In this document: one piece after another, positions 10,334-22,180 of the stretch
Layout: each line of letters starts with the position of its first letter
Position numbering within the stretch: the stretch's first letter is position 1
Assembly: GCA_030280995.1 (NCBI GenBank)
Contig: JASXTE010000015.1
Coordinates: 22,216,501-22,280,500 of the forward strand
Source of the DNA: Hemileia vastatrix
Lineage: Eukaryota > Basidiomycota > Pucciniomycetes > Pucciniales > Zaghouaniaceae
Direction of reading: 5' to 3'
Length of the DNA: 64,000 nt
Notes under the pieces: model-generated
Told to the model about the DNA's origin: nothing
The model's input: the letters and a program-made list of their open reading frames with translations, nothing else
Databases searched by the model: none
Made by a program: the position numbers and the translations under genes

Positions 10334-12655
10334 TATTGGATGGTTGTCTAGAAAGAGGAGAAGAAAAAGAAAAATAAAAATAAAAATAAAAATAAAAATA
10401 AAAATAAAAATAAAAATAAAAATAAAAAGAAAAAGAAAAAGAAAAAGAAAAAGAAAAAGAAAAAGAAAAAGAAAAAGAAAAAGAAAAAGAAAAAGAAAAA
10501 GAAAAAGAAAAAGAAAAAGAAAAAGAAAAAGAAAAAGAAAAAGAAAAAGAAAAAGAAAAAGAAAAAGAAAAAGAAAAAGAAAAAGAAAAAGAAAAAGAAA
10601 AAGAAAAAGAAAAAGAAAAAGAAAAAGAAAAAGAAAAAGAAAAAGAAAAAGAAAAAGAAAAAGAAAAAGAAAAAGAAAAAGAAAAAGAAAAAGTAAAAGA
10701 AAAAGTAAAAGTAAAAGTAAAAGTAAAAGTAAAAGTAAAAGTAAAAGTAAAAGTAAAAGTAAAAGTAAAAGTAAAAGTAAAAGTAAATGTAAATGTAAAA
10801 GTAAAAGTAAAAGTAAAAGTAAAAGTAAAAGTAAAAGTAAAAGTAAAAGTAAAAGTAAAAGTAAAAGTAAAAGTAAAAGTAAAAGTAAAAGTAAAAGTAA
10901 AAGTAAAAGTAAAAGTAAAAGTAAAAGTAAAAGTAAAAGTAAAAGTAAAAGTAAAAGTAAAAGAAAAAGAAAAAGAAAAAGAAAAAGAAAAAGAAAAAGA
11001 AAAAGAAAAAGAAAAAGAAAAAGAAAAAGAAAAAGAAAAAGAAAAAGAAGGAGAAGGAGAAGGAGAAGGAGAAGGAGAAGGAGAAGGAGAAGGAGAAGGA
11101 GAAGGAGAAGGAGAAGGAGAAGGAGAAGGAGAAGGAGAAGGAGAAGGAGAAGGAGAAGGAGAAGGAGAAGGAGAAGGAGAAGGAGAAGGAGAAGGAGAAG
11201 GAGAAGGAGAAGGAGAAGGAGAAGGAGAAGGAGAAGGAGAAGGAGAAGGAGAAGGAGAAGGAGAAGGAGAAGGAGAAGGAGAAGGAGAAGGAGAAGGAGA
11301 AGGAGAAGGAGAAGGAGAAGGAGAAGGAGAAGGAGAAGGAGAAGGAGAAGGAGAAGGAGAAGGAGAAGGAGAAGGAGAAGGAGAAGGAGAAGGAGAAGGA
11401 GAAGGAGAAGGAGAAGGAGAAGGAGAAGGAGAAGGAGAGGAAAAAAAGGGAGGAAAGGGAAAAAGTGGAAGGACATATGATGATAACTAAAAGGATTAGA
11501 ATGAACTTTTGGTGCTTTTAAAAGGGAATTTTACATGTAAGTACTTTTATTTTTTTTTTATGTATCAAAACAATTACAAATATTAAAAATCTCTTAAAGC
11601 AAACTTTAGATATTATATAAATTTTAACTTTAAAAGAGGTCAGTGCCTCAATAAAATTTAAAAAGTAGATATAATAATTGTAATTATTTTATAGAATAAA
11701 TAAAGATAAAGTAATTAAAACAATATAAGTGATAGGGCTTCAGGGGATTGCCAAAAAGCCTTTATATAGGCAATGGGCCCTCTGAAGCACCACCAAATGT
11801 ATCTAAAGGTGTAATATTAAAGTAAAACATAAATAAAACTAAAATAACAAAATGCAAGTGTAAGGGTGATGTAATTAACTAAGATTAATGAGTATGAGCC
11901 CAAAAATCCACCAGTTTAAACCCAAACAGTTACAATCAACTTAGTGAGAAATTAAAATAAGTGTGAGACACAATAAAATTAATTAATATAATTTAAAACA
12001 TACTTTATCATTATTTAAATAATAACCAATTTAATTGAAACTTAAAAAGTATACTTTTTAACACATAAAATCATTATAATAAATTAATTTAGTATAAAAC
12101 ATGAGTAAATAACTATTTTAAACTATTTTATTAGTATAATAATTATTTTAAGTCAAACAAGTATTTATTTTAATATAATTACTAATTTCTAAAGTAAAAC
12201 CTTAATATTTTATTAAATAAAGTGTTTTAACTTTTTTAATACTTTGATGAGACAATCATGAGTCAAAAAGCGCCCAGTTATTATGGATTATAAGATATGA
12301 ATAGTACTATTTAATATTTATATATAATTAATTTATTAATTAATTATATTATAAGTTAAATTTATTGCCTATAATTATAACATAAAATTATAATTATTTT
12401 ATTATTATTTTAAAATAATTAAATACATAAAAAAGCGCCCATTTCTTACAGAATATAATGTTTTGTATGCTTACTTAATTGTATATACAATTTATATAAC
12501 CCTTATTCTAATTATATTACCATAAGTTTATTATATAATTTTATTACTCAATATAAAATTAATTTATATGAATAATATGCATAATTATTTGCCCTCTTAC
12601 AGGTGCAAGAAATTAACATAAAATTTACTGGACTTCTGGTACAGTCTGGCTGACA
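10334..12655 (-). mobile_element. Solo LTR of the Gypsy-2 family carrying a 1.1-kb microsatellite
   Basis: Its start (TATTGGATGGTTGTCTAGAA) aligns with the Gypsy-2 LTR start (TGTCGGCCGGTCRTCTAGAA). Its end (ACTGGACTTCTGGTACAGTCTGGCTGACA) aligns with the Gypsy-2 LTR end. The block GGATTGCCAAAAAGCCTTTATATAGGC (about 11750) matches the Gypsy-2 promoter region. Flanks AATAG (10329-10333) and AATAA (12656-12660) look like a 5-bp duplication with one change. Without the microsatellite the length is about 1.2 kb, close to the 1142-bp Gypsy-2 LTR. Confidence 0.75.
10347..11438. repeat. 1.1-kb compound purine microsatellite
   Basis: Successive blocks of AAAAAT, AAAAAG, AAAAGT, AAAAAG again, and finally about 390 bp of GGAGAA hexamers. 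The block from about 10424 is almost pure purine on the plus strand apart from the AAAAGT part. It yields long Lys/Arg and Leu frames on the two strands, which are artefacts. In the intact Gypsy-2 LTR the same place is an ordinary purine tract (GGAGAAAATGGAAGAAGG...). Confidence 0.95.
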
Positions 12656-13893
12656 AATAACATGGGATAATCCTTCAAAATATAGAAACAACCCAAAAAC
12701 AACACATACATCTGTTATTCCTTAAATAAAACACTGAAAAAGGAAATAAAAGAACCAGAAATAACTTTTCTAAGTAAGGATGATCATCATTAGAAATTAA
12801 AACACTAATTATAATCATTTTCCCCATGAGAATCTCATTTAAAAATAACCAATAATAGCCTGTAGACCCATTGAGAAACCAAAAACAGACATGAAATGTG
12901 GGGTGACTGAATTCAGAGTCTTGGAAGATGCTTAAAAGGGTAAATCCTTGACTAATTAGGCAATTTTAAGTGTGGCTGTGAATTTTGGGTGCTAATCTTA
13001 AGTTTACTAATTTAATTAGTGCATATGATGAGTGTCAATGCACTATTAATGCAATTAGGACACTAAATAAGTGTCTCTCCCTTATTTTAGCATGATTACA
13101 CATATAGAGCATACACTGTGAGGGTAATTTAGTGTGAAATTACTAACTTTTTCATTAATGAAGCTATGCATGTGGGATAAATGCAGGCAGTATAAGATCA
13201 GTACACATAAGCCATTTCTAGCATAAAAAATCATCAATTTTTAGAAATCTTATTTTAAGACATTTAAGTAGCCAAATCACATGTGCTGAATAGGGAAATT
13301 TGATCTGTAAAAGTGAAATTTAAATATAATTTAATTTATAGCACATATATATCCAGGTTTTTAGTGATTTAAAGCACATTTATCAATTATTTCATTATAA
13401 TAATGAAAAAACAACTTAAAAACCATTTAAAAATTATGTAACCTTATTTCTAAGGGACTTACAATTAAGCTAACATATCCTAGCTTAATATTAAGTACAT
13501 AAGACCTATAAAAGGTGGATATAAGTGTGTATTTTAGATATTCTAATGGCATATACTGTAGTATATGACTTATTTCACTTCTGTATACATATTGTATACA
13601 CTTACTTATTGTCCACATGTCTAATACATATGTCTAGCATATCTTATACGCTTTTTTTACTCAGTCCTGGGAATATCCAGGCTGACAGTTTCAAACATTG
13701 TGAATCAGCCATTAGAAAATCTCATTTTTTTTTCAATCAAAAAAATAGCTTATAAACTTTCAATTATATTGACTGTTACTATTAAACATCCTTCTTTTGA
13801 TGACCTAATATAGAGGGGATGTCTATTTTTCTTGTGACTAGAAATGAATGTAATGTGTTTACACATTTGCCATGTTTGACACCCCCTAATAAT

Positions 13894-14061
13894 AAAATTA
13901 ATATAATGCTTAGTTGAATTATATTTCATAAGATAGTTATAAAATTTTATTACACAATGTAATATTTATTTATATTCATAAAATGTGTGATCCTTTGCCC
14001 TCATTCAGGTCCAATAAGGTATCATAACTTTTACTGGACTCCTGGTACAGCCTGGCTGACA
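13894..14061 (-). mobile_element. Truncated Gypsy-2-type LTR end
   Basis: The segment ends TTACTGGACTCCTGGTACAGCCTGGCTGACA and matches the last 170 bp or so of the Gypsy-2 LTR (25470-25635). Immediately to its left, ATTTGCCATGTTTGACACCCCCTAAT (to 13893) resembles the right terminus of transposon B, so a decayed Harbinger end probably truncates it. Confidence 0.6.
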
Positions 14062-14718
14062 CTTTTAATCAAAGATATATAAGAAGGGTTGAACACATGT
14101 TTCTATGAGTAGTTGGTTGTCACTAGTTATATCATATAATTCATAAATTTTATCAATCAATTCAATACCTTTAACTCCAATATCAATAAATAAATAAATT
14201 GGCCCATATGAAAAGCATAATAAAGCCAATGCAGGACCTTGAAAATAAATTGAAACTTTGCTAAACATCCATGTCAAGGCAATAATCAATTCCATTTAAC
14301 TTTAAGTTAAGTTAAATAAATATAATGAAAAATAATGGAAATAAAAAAATAAGCCTGATTATTTAATTAAAGGTATAAAGCCAATTTAAAACCTCTAGAA
14401 ATTCATATCATGCCACACTGCATGCCAATAGAATCACTTTCAATAAAGTCTTCCAATGTGTCTTGATAAGAACCCTAGTATAATTAACCATATATCAGAT
14501 TGCTAACTCAATAACATTGTGTATATAAATGAATGGGGCATGTAACTGCATGGTAATTAATGCTTCAAATAATGGTGAAACTAACTCAGTAAAGTAATTT
14601 ATTAACCAAAAAAAAAATGAAAAAAATGAAAATGAGAATATGAAAAAACCTTAAAAAGTAGAAATAAATCAATAATGTATTGAAAACCCACAAGTCAGGC
14701 AAAAATAAATAAATAAAG

Positions 14719-14753
<35 letters not shown>

Positions 14754-14780
14754 CTCCAAAATTCCTACTTACCCATCTAT
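14062..14780. other. Intergenic region downstream of RIM2
   Basis: AT-rich with no supportable gene. An open frame of 76 codons on the minus strand (14065-14295) resembles nothing I know. A (TA)n run lies at about 14720-14752, just beyond the RIM2 stop codon. Confidence 0.6.
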
Positions 14781-14928
14781 CTATTTTGTGAAAAATATCA
14801 ACCCAGCTTCATACACTGTGTACATCACCACAGCATTTGGTACAACACGCATTAAATGGGGTGACAATCCACTATAAAATGTTGCCGCCTTTGTTTTATT
14901 GTTATTTATGTTCCACCAAATTAAGTTT

Positions 14929-14962
<34 letters not shown>

Positions 14963-16364
14963 ATAATATGAATCAGCTTAAGCAATCAACCATTATTTTT
15001 TTAAAAAAGTTAGTAATCTATCGTTTAACTATCGAATACTCTAGGCGAAAAAATCCACCATATCACTCAATTAACTGAACAATGTGTAAAGAAACAAGGA
15101 AACAAAATTGAAGAGGAAACAGACCCCTTCTTCGGCTAAAATGATTTTAAACGTTGTCCAAAGGCCTGAGTATTTCAATTTTTCAGGTGGTGGAGGTGGA
15201 GTTTGTCTCATTCTTGTTCTCACTACCTGTTAAGCGTAAAGATATGATATATATATATATTAAAAAAGAAAAGAAAAATTAAAATAACATTGAATGTCAC
15301 GTGTAAGAAAGGGACATACATACGCATCGACATCCGTGAAAAAAGAAAAAAATCCAAGTTAATGTTGTAAATAGTTGAGCACGAGTTGCAAGTCAAAAGA
15401 GACTGACTTCATGAGGATAAGTAATAGCAGTTGCAATCAACTTTGCCGCTCCAGCAGCTAAAATTTTGGTCATCCAACTCTCATTCTCACTATCATTTTG
15501 AATTTTATTATCCAAACCATCATATCGAATCTGATTATTTCTTCCCCAAATCTTGAACCTTTCATATAACGTCCACTGAATCGTGCCTTCAACGACGCCT
15601 AAGTAACTGGCAGATAATCCTCGATAAAAGCCACTTAGACCTTCCCTCCTCCAAATCCGTAATATGCATTGCATCGAATTAATTTTTCGCGGTCTTGGAG
15701 TAGCAGGATGATCGAGATGATGTGAAGAAGTAGAAGAATTAATCACAGCAGCGATGGTGGGAGAAGAAGAAGAAGAAGAAGAAGAAGTTAAAAGATTAGA
15801 TTGGTTGAGTAATTGCAGCCGAGTTTTGACGACCCATATTGGATTAGTAGCTGTCGCTGTAGCCAAACCAGCAGCCGTAGCGGCCGTTAGATGAATCAAC
15901 GGCGACGACCTATCCAGTGAGTTGAAGTTTGCCGTCATCCACTCTTTTCCTGTCCCATAGACAAAAAAATTGATTGACCGAGCAGGGATGACACCTATCA
16001 ATGTTGGACCTAAACCCTTAAATAACGCTCGAAACCCCTCCTGTCGATTCACATCTCTGCATGGTATTGTATTGCGCATACATTCAACACATAGAAGTCA
16101 GGGAGTCAGTCAGTAAGTAAGTCTTAGGAAAATGGAGAAGTAAAACAGACAAAAAAGAGGAAGATAAATCAGACCTAATAATATGACCCGTTTCCACGAA
16201 ATTATAGAGTAACCTCCCTATTCGAGATTTCTTAGAAAAATTTATATTTAAAGTCAGTTGTGCTTGTTGCTCAGAAGAACGACGAAAGAGATCGGATTGT
16301 AATCTCGTTTTAACTAAATCAAACGGAGCTGTGACAATAGCGCCACACATTCCACCGGCCCTAG

Positions 16365-16399
<35 letters not shown>

Positions 16400-16569
16400 A
16401 GAGAGAGAGAACAAAATTCAACATAACTAGTAATAAAACAATAATAGTAATCATATGGCAGAAGACAGACCAACCCTCCAGCAATAAAATGAGGCCAGCC
16501 TGCCGATGGTGGGGCGGACGAAGAAGCAGATGGAGCGGAAGTAGAAGAGGAAGAGGATTGAAGAGTCAT
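14781..16569 (-). CDS. RIM2: Mitochondrial pyrimidine-nucleotide carrier (RIM2/SLC25A33-36 type), five exons
   Basis: The product should exchange pyrimidine nucleoside triphosphates across the inner mitochondrial membrane, feeding mitochondrial DNA and RNA synthesis. The model is five exons on the minus strand: 16475-16569, 16175-16360, 15408-16056, 15125-15226 and 14781-14888. All have GT-AG borders and sum to 1140 nt (379 residues), close to yeast Rim2 (377). The three carrier repeats show their signatures: APFDLVKTRL near residue 44, NPIWVVKTRL near 167 and YPHEVVRTRM near 308. The YPHE-VVRTR form in repeat 3 is typical of the Rim2 group. The last exon ends PHLMRVVPNAVVMYTVYE and then a hydrophobic segment. 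A Ser run (about residues 178-185) sits in the linker. The start is the ATG at 16569; an upstream TTG frame is not used. Intron 1 ends in about 32 T residues before the acceptor. I see no disabling change. Confidence 0.92.
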
Positions 16570-17337
16570 GGCTGGCAAGGGAGATAGAAATCAAGTGAGA
16601 AAAAAAAGATGATGAAATGTTTTGTGGATGAAGTAGGATGAGATTATTTATTTGATTTTTGATTGATTTTTTGATTGTTTGATGAATGAATGAAAGATGA
16701 ATTTGAGAAACTTTTTTATTATTCTCATCAACATGAACTCAGACCAAAACAATCATCATTCCAGCTGGGAGATGTGTTTTTACTCCCAACTGCACGCGTC
16801 GTCCTTATACTGGCTGATGCTCATGATCCATGGTGTCCCTGGTGTGCTGGTCATTCGTCCTCTTTCGCTTCATAGCCGCTATCTCACCAAAACCAGAGAA
16901 ATCAGTCACCATAAAACAATTTTTCAAGTCACTACCAGATCTCAACTAAAATGTTAATAATTACTTTCTTTCATTGTTTTCATATACATCTAACCCAGAA
17001 AAGCCCGCATCGCATTTATCTCACTTGTTTCAAAAATAAGAAAAATAAGATAGTCTATTGCAAAGAAAACTTGCCTTTTTGGACATCACAAATTAACACC
17101 ACATTCCATAACTATCAACGTTGGGCAAAGTAGGCTTCCCTAATGACAAAAAAATAAAAAGAAAGAAAATAACAATCTTCCTCTTTCTTTTTTCTACCTA
17201 AAAATTATCAGTTGAGCTCAGTTTATCTTATAGGTTATGCATTTTTGGTTAGAAATAAATCCATTTAGAATTCATGGAAAATTTTTACACTTTGATAATA
17301 ATCTTTAATATAATATGCCATGGTTGTTTTTTCATTC
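16570..17337. other. Intergenic region upstream of RIM2
   Basis: Contains the RIM2 promoter by position. Short open frames occur on the plus strand (16690-17133) but none resembles a known family. No clear TATA box or repeat was recognised. Confidence 0.5.
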
Positions 17338-17626
17338 AATAGGGGGTGTCAGTTCTGGCAAATCCGCACTTACAAATCCGCACTTAAATAAGTGCAGATT
17401 TCCAAAACACACTAGCCCCAATACTGGTGGATTTCAAAATGAAATAAGTCACTTATTTCACTCAAATCCGCACTTTCTCAACCAAAAGTGCTGATTTCAC
17501 CCTCAAGTCCCATTTCACTGATTTGTCAGCATCATCCCATTCATACGCAGCACTCCACAGCATAACACTTCATAACTCAAAACATTGTACATCATTTACA
17601 TTTTCATATCATATCATATAAGAGTT

Positions 17627-18237
17627 ATGCCTTCCTCACTTTCAAATCGTGATAAATTACATAAAGCAATGACTTTCATGGCTCTTGAACTGCTCTTGGA
17701 CTCTGATTGTGATTCTGATTCTGATCTAGAAGAAGATTTTGTCTTTTTATCAAAAAAGGCCATGAAACGTTACCTTCTTCCCAGAAAGCCTCAAGTACTT
17801 CATACCCCCAAGTACACCATCCAAACACTTCTTAAACTATCTACACCCAGTTTTAGACAGCTGTTCAGGACTTCTCAGGAATGTTTCCTTAAATTGCTTG
17901 AGCTTATCCAGGATCATCCCATATTTCACAATAATTCTCAAAAAGAACAATGACATCCTTCAATTCAATTGGCCATCACCCTATGTCATTTGGGTTCAAA
18001 TGGTAATGGAGCCACTTTGAAACATTTAGAAAATGTCTTTGATTTAGAGTATGGTTCAGTTAACACTTATACCAAAAGATGTATCACTGACATCAACTTC
18101 TCACCTGGCCAACAAAAGAAGAGTGAATTGAATCATCTCAGGTTATGCAAGCAGAGGGCTTCCCAGGATGTATTGGTTTTGTTGATGGTAGTGCTATTCC
18201 TTTGAGCCGGAAACCTGCTCAAGGTGTAAACAATTAC
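17627..18237 (+). pseudogene. Harbinger-type DDE transposase of transposon B, truncated
   Basis: The ATG at 17627 opens a frame (MPSSLSNRDKLHKAMTF...) that follows the transposase of element C: an acidic SDSDLEED stretch, FLSKKAMKRYLLPRKP, LSTPSFRQLFRTS and HPIFHNNSQ. A stop at about 17951-17953 is followed by the helix-turn-helix-like LAITLCHLGSNGNGATLKHL segment. A frameshift near 18130 is followed by MQAEGFPGCIGFVDGSAIPL, which contains the first catalytic Asp (VDG). At about 18237 the gene is cut and joined directly to the minisatellite, so the second Asp and the Glu are missing. On the family pattern the complete protein would cut and join transposon ends; this copy cannot. Confidence 0.8.
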
Positions 18238-18254
18238 TTTCACATTCTCGTCAA

Positions 18255-18450
18255 AATTTTTCACCAAAATATTTACAAGTCAAAAAAATTCTATATCTGT
18301 TTTAAAAAATTGGCAATACTCTCCCCTGCATTTTATTGAAGCAAGGGGTGGATATCACCAAAATTTTTCTAAGTCATCAATTTCACATGTCAGATTTGAA
18401 AATTGGGCAATACCCCCCCTATGCATTTTATTGAAGTAAGTGGTGGAAGT
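18255..18450. repeat. Hairpin-prone minisatellite (B)
   Basis: Two units matching those of C (52880-53330), including TGCATTTTATTGAAGYAAGGGGTGG with flanking C-rich runs. The join to the truncated transposase at its left edge shows that a deletion removed whatever lay between. Confidence 0.65.
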
Positions 18451-18749
18451 CATCTAAATTTAATATAATTACATAAATTATTAAATAAATATATAATATA
18501 TATCAATTTCCCTAGTTTAAAGTAATGACAATCCCTCAAGCCAAAATGCAGATCAAATCTAGAAACAAAAGTTTGGGACTTTCCACAGGTATAGGCTAGA
18601 GGAACCCCATGAAACAAATAAATGTTATCATGATTACCTTTTATACAACACAAGGTCGTTGGCCCATTACTTTAGTTGAGGAAATTGATACATAAAAAAT
18701 ATTTATTAAAAATTTACGAAAAATATAAAATTTTTGATGACAACTCTAA

Positions 18750-19376
18750 TCCCCATACTTTTTGGATCTAAATAAAGTTTTTTTAAATCGATTAACTTTA
18801 CCTTCTTTCATTACCTTATTGATTCTTTGAATCAACTTATGACTGATTTGAAATGAGCAACCAAAATGTGTTAAATCTTGACAGGATTCCAAACCAGGAG
18901 GAGCTTTGGTCATTTGATGATTATCCTTAGAAGAATTTCAAATAGTCTCAATGATACCATTTCCCAAACCAAAATCAATGATGCACCGGTGGTCTGGAAA
19001 ATATAAACCATGTCATTTGATTTTAGCTGGAGATGGTATTGGTTGGCCAGTAATTGGTTTGATATATGAGAATATACCAAAAGTAAGAAAATTGGTGTCA
19101 TTGGTATCGGTGTGAATTTTATTGTGAAATCCAGAATGAGTGATAATAACATTAGAAAATAAAAGATATTCGTGGCTGATATCTTCCCATTCGGAGTCAC
19201 ACCAATTTGGTATTCCAACTTTGGTTGCAAGTTCATGATTTTTTTCAAATGCATTATTACAGTGCTTTTTGAGTCGAAGAGCAAGAAAAGAGTTAAAGGA
19301 AGGTAGAGTGTCCCATAAGCAAAAATCTTCATCTTTTTGAGCTTTAGTGATATTCTTGAGCAACGAATACATGCCT
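18750..19376 (-). pseudogene. TET-like 2OG-Fe(II) oxygenase of transposon B, 3' part
   Basis: The minus-strand frame from about 19376 corresponds to the last exon of the oxygenase in element C. It reads YSLLKNITKAQKDEDF..., then NWCDSEWEDISHEYLLFS, then VIITHSGFHNKIHTDTND with the HxD iron ligand (HTD), then LTFGIF. A TGA near 19020 replaces the Gly codon present in C (KIKGHGLYFPD there). A second TGA near 18946 replaces the Trp of TIWNSS. Beyond these the CIIDFGLGNGII block and LTHFGCSFQISHKL are preserved. The upstream exons with the GWRPGF region and the Ser-rich N-terminus are absent. This copy keeps CGA (Arg) where C has TGA. Enzymes of this family oxidise 5-methylcytosine or a related base in DNA; that activity is inferred from the fold. 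Confidence 0.7.
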
Positions 19377-19459
19377 ATATAATTGAAATGCCTAGATAAT
19401 AATCATATAAGAGTTTCAGAATCCTTATCCTCTAAATATGCAATATAAAAATGTGAAAT

Positions 19460-19800
19460 AAGACTAGTGAAATTTGGAAAAAAGGCTCAACTTCAAAGGT
19501 CAAAATCTCAGCAACCACAGAACCTAATTCAAACCTGTTTGTGGGAAATGAAAGATATGGTTTAGTAGAATCTTCAGTTAAAGGACATGTGATTTAAATA
19601 AACCTAACCCTAATTTGTTACATAAAAAATGAAATAAAAATTTAAATTGGGAAAAAAAAGGCTCAACTTTAACGGTCAATATCTCAGCAACCACTGAATC
19701 AAATTAAAATCTGTTTGTAGGAAATGATAGGTAGCCTTCAGGAGAATCTTCAGTAAAAAGAAAATTATATTTGAATAAACCTAACCCTAATTCCGAGTCT
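19460..19800. repeat. Diverged tandem duplication, period about 176 bp, with CCTAACCCTAA motifs
   Basis: The two units share GGCTCAACTT, GGTCAA(A/T)ATCTCAGCAACCAC and GAATCTTCAGT. Both end in AAACCTAACCCTAATT. The telomere-like CCTAACCCTAA occurs once per unit, so it is probably fortuitous. Confidence 0.65.
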
Positions 19801-20334
19801 GATTTTCAAAATTTTACAAAAACTTGAAAAGTGGTAATGAAGATGAGATCAAAAGGAGTTTTATAAGTTCACTGTTATCCAGATAAGAGTCATGCATATA
19901 TTTAAGTATGAAGTTTTCATAAAAGGAATGAGATATCATAGAGGCATGAAAAAAAGGAGATGAAACTTACCTTGATTGAAAAGTAGGAAAAATAGAGTGA
20001 GAAAGATTGATGTTGGAATTGTGGGGAAATTGAATATGGAGTAAGTGAAATGCATAAAGAATGTGCAATGTATGTGTTTCAATGAAATGGAGCCAAAAAA
20101 AAGTGAAATAAGGGAAAGGGGGGATAATGGCCATGCCAAGGAGGGATGAAGAGTAGGGTGATGGAGCTAAAAAAGAAATTAAAGAGGGAGAGAAAAAAAA
20201 AGGTTAATTATACCCTTGAAATCCAAAATAAACACTTACAAAAAAAAATTAGATAAAAAAAATAAAATAAACAGAAAAAAACAAAAAAAATTATAATTAG
20301 TAATCAAAAAATCAAAAAAAAAGAATAAAGTGAC

Positions 20335-20655
20335 TGTTAGGATTTGGTTTGAGAGGTGGAGAGGAGGAGCGCTATGGGAGCTATGCATCGTAAAGAGGCG
20401 GAAGAGTGGATATTGCATAAGGGGGTTATATGGGGGCAAGCGCTGTGGAGCGCTCCTCATCGAACAACTTATTTAGTAATCCAATTACTCTCTTGTCTCA
20501 CTGCCTAGTTAGCATAGTCAGTCCGGTCTACCCCTCACTGTTGGTAACCCCAACATAGTCAGTCTAGTTAGTCTCACTGTTGTAACTCAACATAGTCAGT
20601 CCCGTTTAAGGGTAGCATCAGTGCTAGTGGTAGTCCGCCTTCTTAGGTCTTAACA
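20335..20655 (+). repeat. Gypsy-1 5' LTR
   Basis: 321 bp with TGTTA...TAACA ends, differing from the 3' copy at only a handful of sites seen by eye (for example GGGAGCTATGC against GGGCGCTATGC). It contains several AACATAGTCAGTC repeats. The sequence right after it (TTTTGTCCAATC) does not look like a standard tRNA primer site. Confidence 0.9.
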
Positions 20656-20692
20656 TTTTGTCCAATCTTAATTGGCGCACCACCGAAGAAAA

Positions 20693-21742
20693 ATGGACCC
20701 CGCAGGTCAACCCAATGCATCATGCCTCGCAGAAATGCAAGAGCAGATGGCACGCCTGCAAGAACAGAATGCTAGGCTCATGGAACGCTTAGCAAATGCG
20801 GAGCCCTCATATCGTGGCCCCACCAAAGCAGAGCTGGATGCTGCTGAAGCCGAAGCCAGAGCACAGGTGCCACCTTCCACACCAGCGCCACTTGTCAAAG
20901 GTCCAAAGATTGCGGTCGCAGAAATCTTTGATGAAAAACAAGGCCCCCGGGCAGACCAGTATGTGTTGCAGGTAAACCTCTATGTCCTGCTCAATGGACA
21001 TCAGTTCCCAGACAAGCGAGCGAAAATTGGGTTTGCAATATCATACCTCACAGACAAGGCAGCACGCTGGGCAAGGCCGTACACCAAGGAGCTCCTCAAG
21101 AACTCTCAGGCAGCGACAACCTTCTGTCACCTCATGGCGGCTTTTGAATTAGCCTTTGGGGACCCAGATGTGGCCACAACCTTGGAGCATGCGCTCAATC
21201 AGTTGCAACAAAGAAACTCGGTTGCCGAGTATGTGTCGGAATTTAGGGGCCACACCAGCTATGTCACAACCTGGGGAGAAGGGGTGCTCATGTTTCCCTT
21301 CAGGAATGGGCTCTTGGCGAAGATAAGAAACACCCTAATCAGCCACCCTCGCCCAACCTCCCTTCAAGCACTCATGGAACTGGCCATCCAAGTCGACAAT
21401 GAGTTCACACATCAATGAACAGATGGCTGGAGTAGCGCTCGTCCATGGCGCAGCTATGCCTCATCAAGCGGGGCCAGCGCTAGGGACCCGAACGCCATAG
21501 ATATTGATGCAACAAATGCACGTGGCGCTAGTGGGAGGAAAAGGTTGTCGGATGACAAGTATCAGAGGCGCATGAGAAAAGGCCTGTGTCTCAGGTGTGG
21601 GAGTAGTGGTCATCTGGCAAGGGAGTGCAGGGGGAAGGTGAGGATTAGTGAAGTGGAGGATAGCGCAGGAAAGGCGCAGGTAAAAGCAGCGCTCGGGAGT
21701 GAAGGTTGTTCCCTCCTGGAGCGGAGTAGAGGGAAAGGATAA
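20693..21742 (+). pseudogene. Gypsy-1 Gag, one premature stop
   Basis: Gag is the capsid/nucleocapsid precursor that packages the element RNA in virus-like particles. I start it at the ATG at 20693 (MDPAGQPNASC); an upstream TTG frame is less likely. An N-terminal coiled coil (MARLQEQNARLMERL) leads into the gypsy Gag domain (KIGFAISYLTDKAARWARPY, then FGDPDVATTLEHALNQLQQ). A TGA at 21416-21418 interrupts the frame after NEFTHQ. The same frame then continues to a CCHC zinc knuckle (CLRCGSSGHLAREC, about residues 299-312) and ends at 21742. The pol frame overlaps its end in the +1 phase. CGA to TGA would explain the stop. Confidence 0.85.
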
Positions 21743-22180
21743 GAGAAATTTAGTAGAAGAATTATCAGCATTTAAGCCAATTGAAGTGAATGATAATCGT
21801 ATTATACTAAACTTGCTTTTAATGACCCTTGATGCCACAACGAATGTACGAGCCCTACTGGACTGTGGGGCCACAGACTGTTTTATTTCTAACAAGTTTT
21901 TACAGAGGAATAAAATGAAAAAAGAGAAATTAGACCAACGTAGGCGCCTAATTATGTTTGATGGGTTGCCAGGTGGGGGAGGAGAAGTAAGAGAAAAGGT
22001 TTTTTGCAGTTTTTGGTGTGATGGAAAAGAGTTGCAGTGCAGGGCATATGCAACAAACCTGAAGGACCAGTATGACATGGTACTGGGGATGACATGGCTT
22101 GACCGCTAAAACCCACAAATTGATTGGAAGGAGAAGAAGGTTCAGATGTGAAGTAGAGGAGACATGGGCGCTAAAGTATC

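Larger units (their letters stand above)
9831..13687 (-). mobile_element. Solo LTR (family B), interrupted by another solo LTR
   Basis: It begins TGTAAGGCTGAG and ends CCAGGCTGACA, flanked by a perfect 5-bp duplication GTTTC (9826-9830 and 13688-13692). It is homologous along its length to the LTR at 61453-63332, which adjoins a gypsy pol gene and so gives the orientation (sense on the minus strand). A TATA-like GGGTATATAAGG lies at about 10140-10155 on the minus strand. After removing the inner LTR and its target duplication the length is about 1.53 kb, matching the other copy without its MITE (about 1.51 kb). Confidence 0.8.

Noticed and set aside
10313..11480. Long open frames of nearly pure Leu (minus) or Lys/Arg (plus)
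   Set aside because: They are translations of the hexamer microsatellite inside an LTR, not genes.
14065..14295. 76-residue hydrophobic frame downstream of RIM2
   Set aside because: No family resemblance, no start context, lies next to an LTR fragment.
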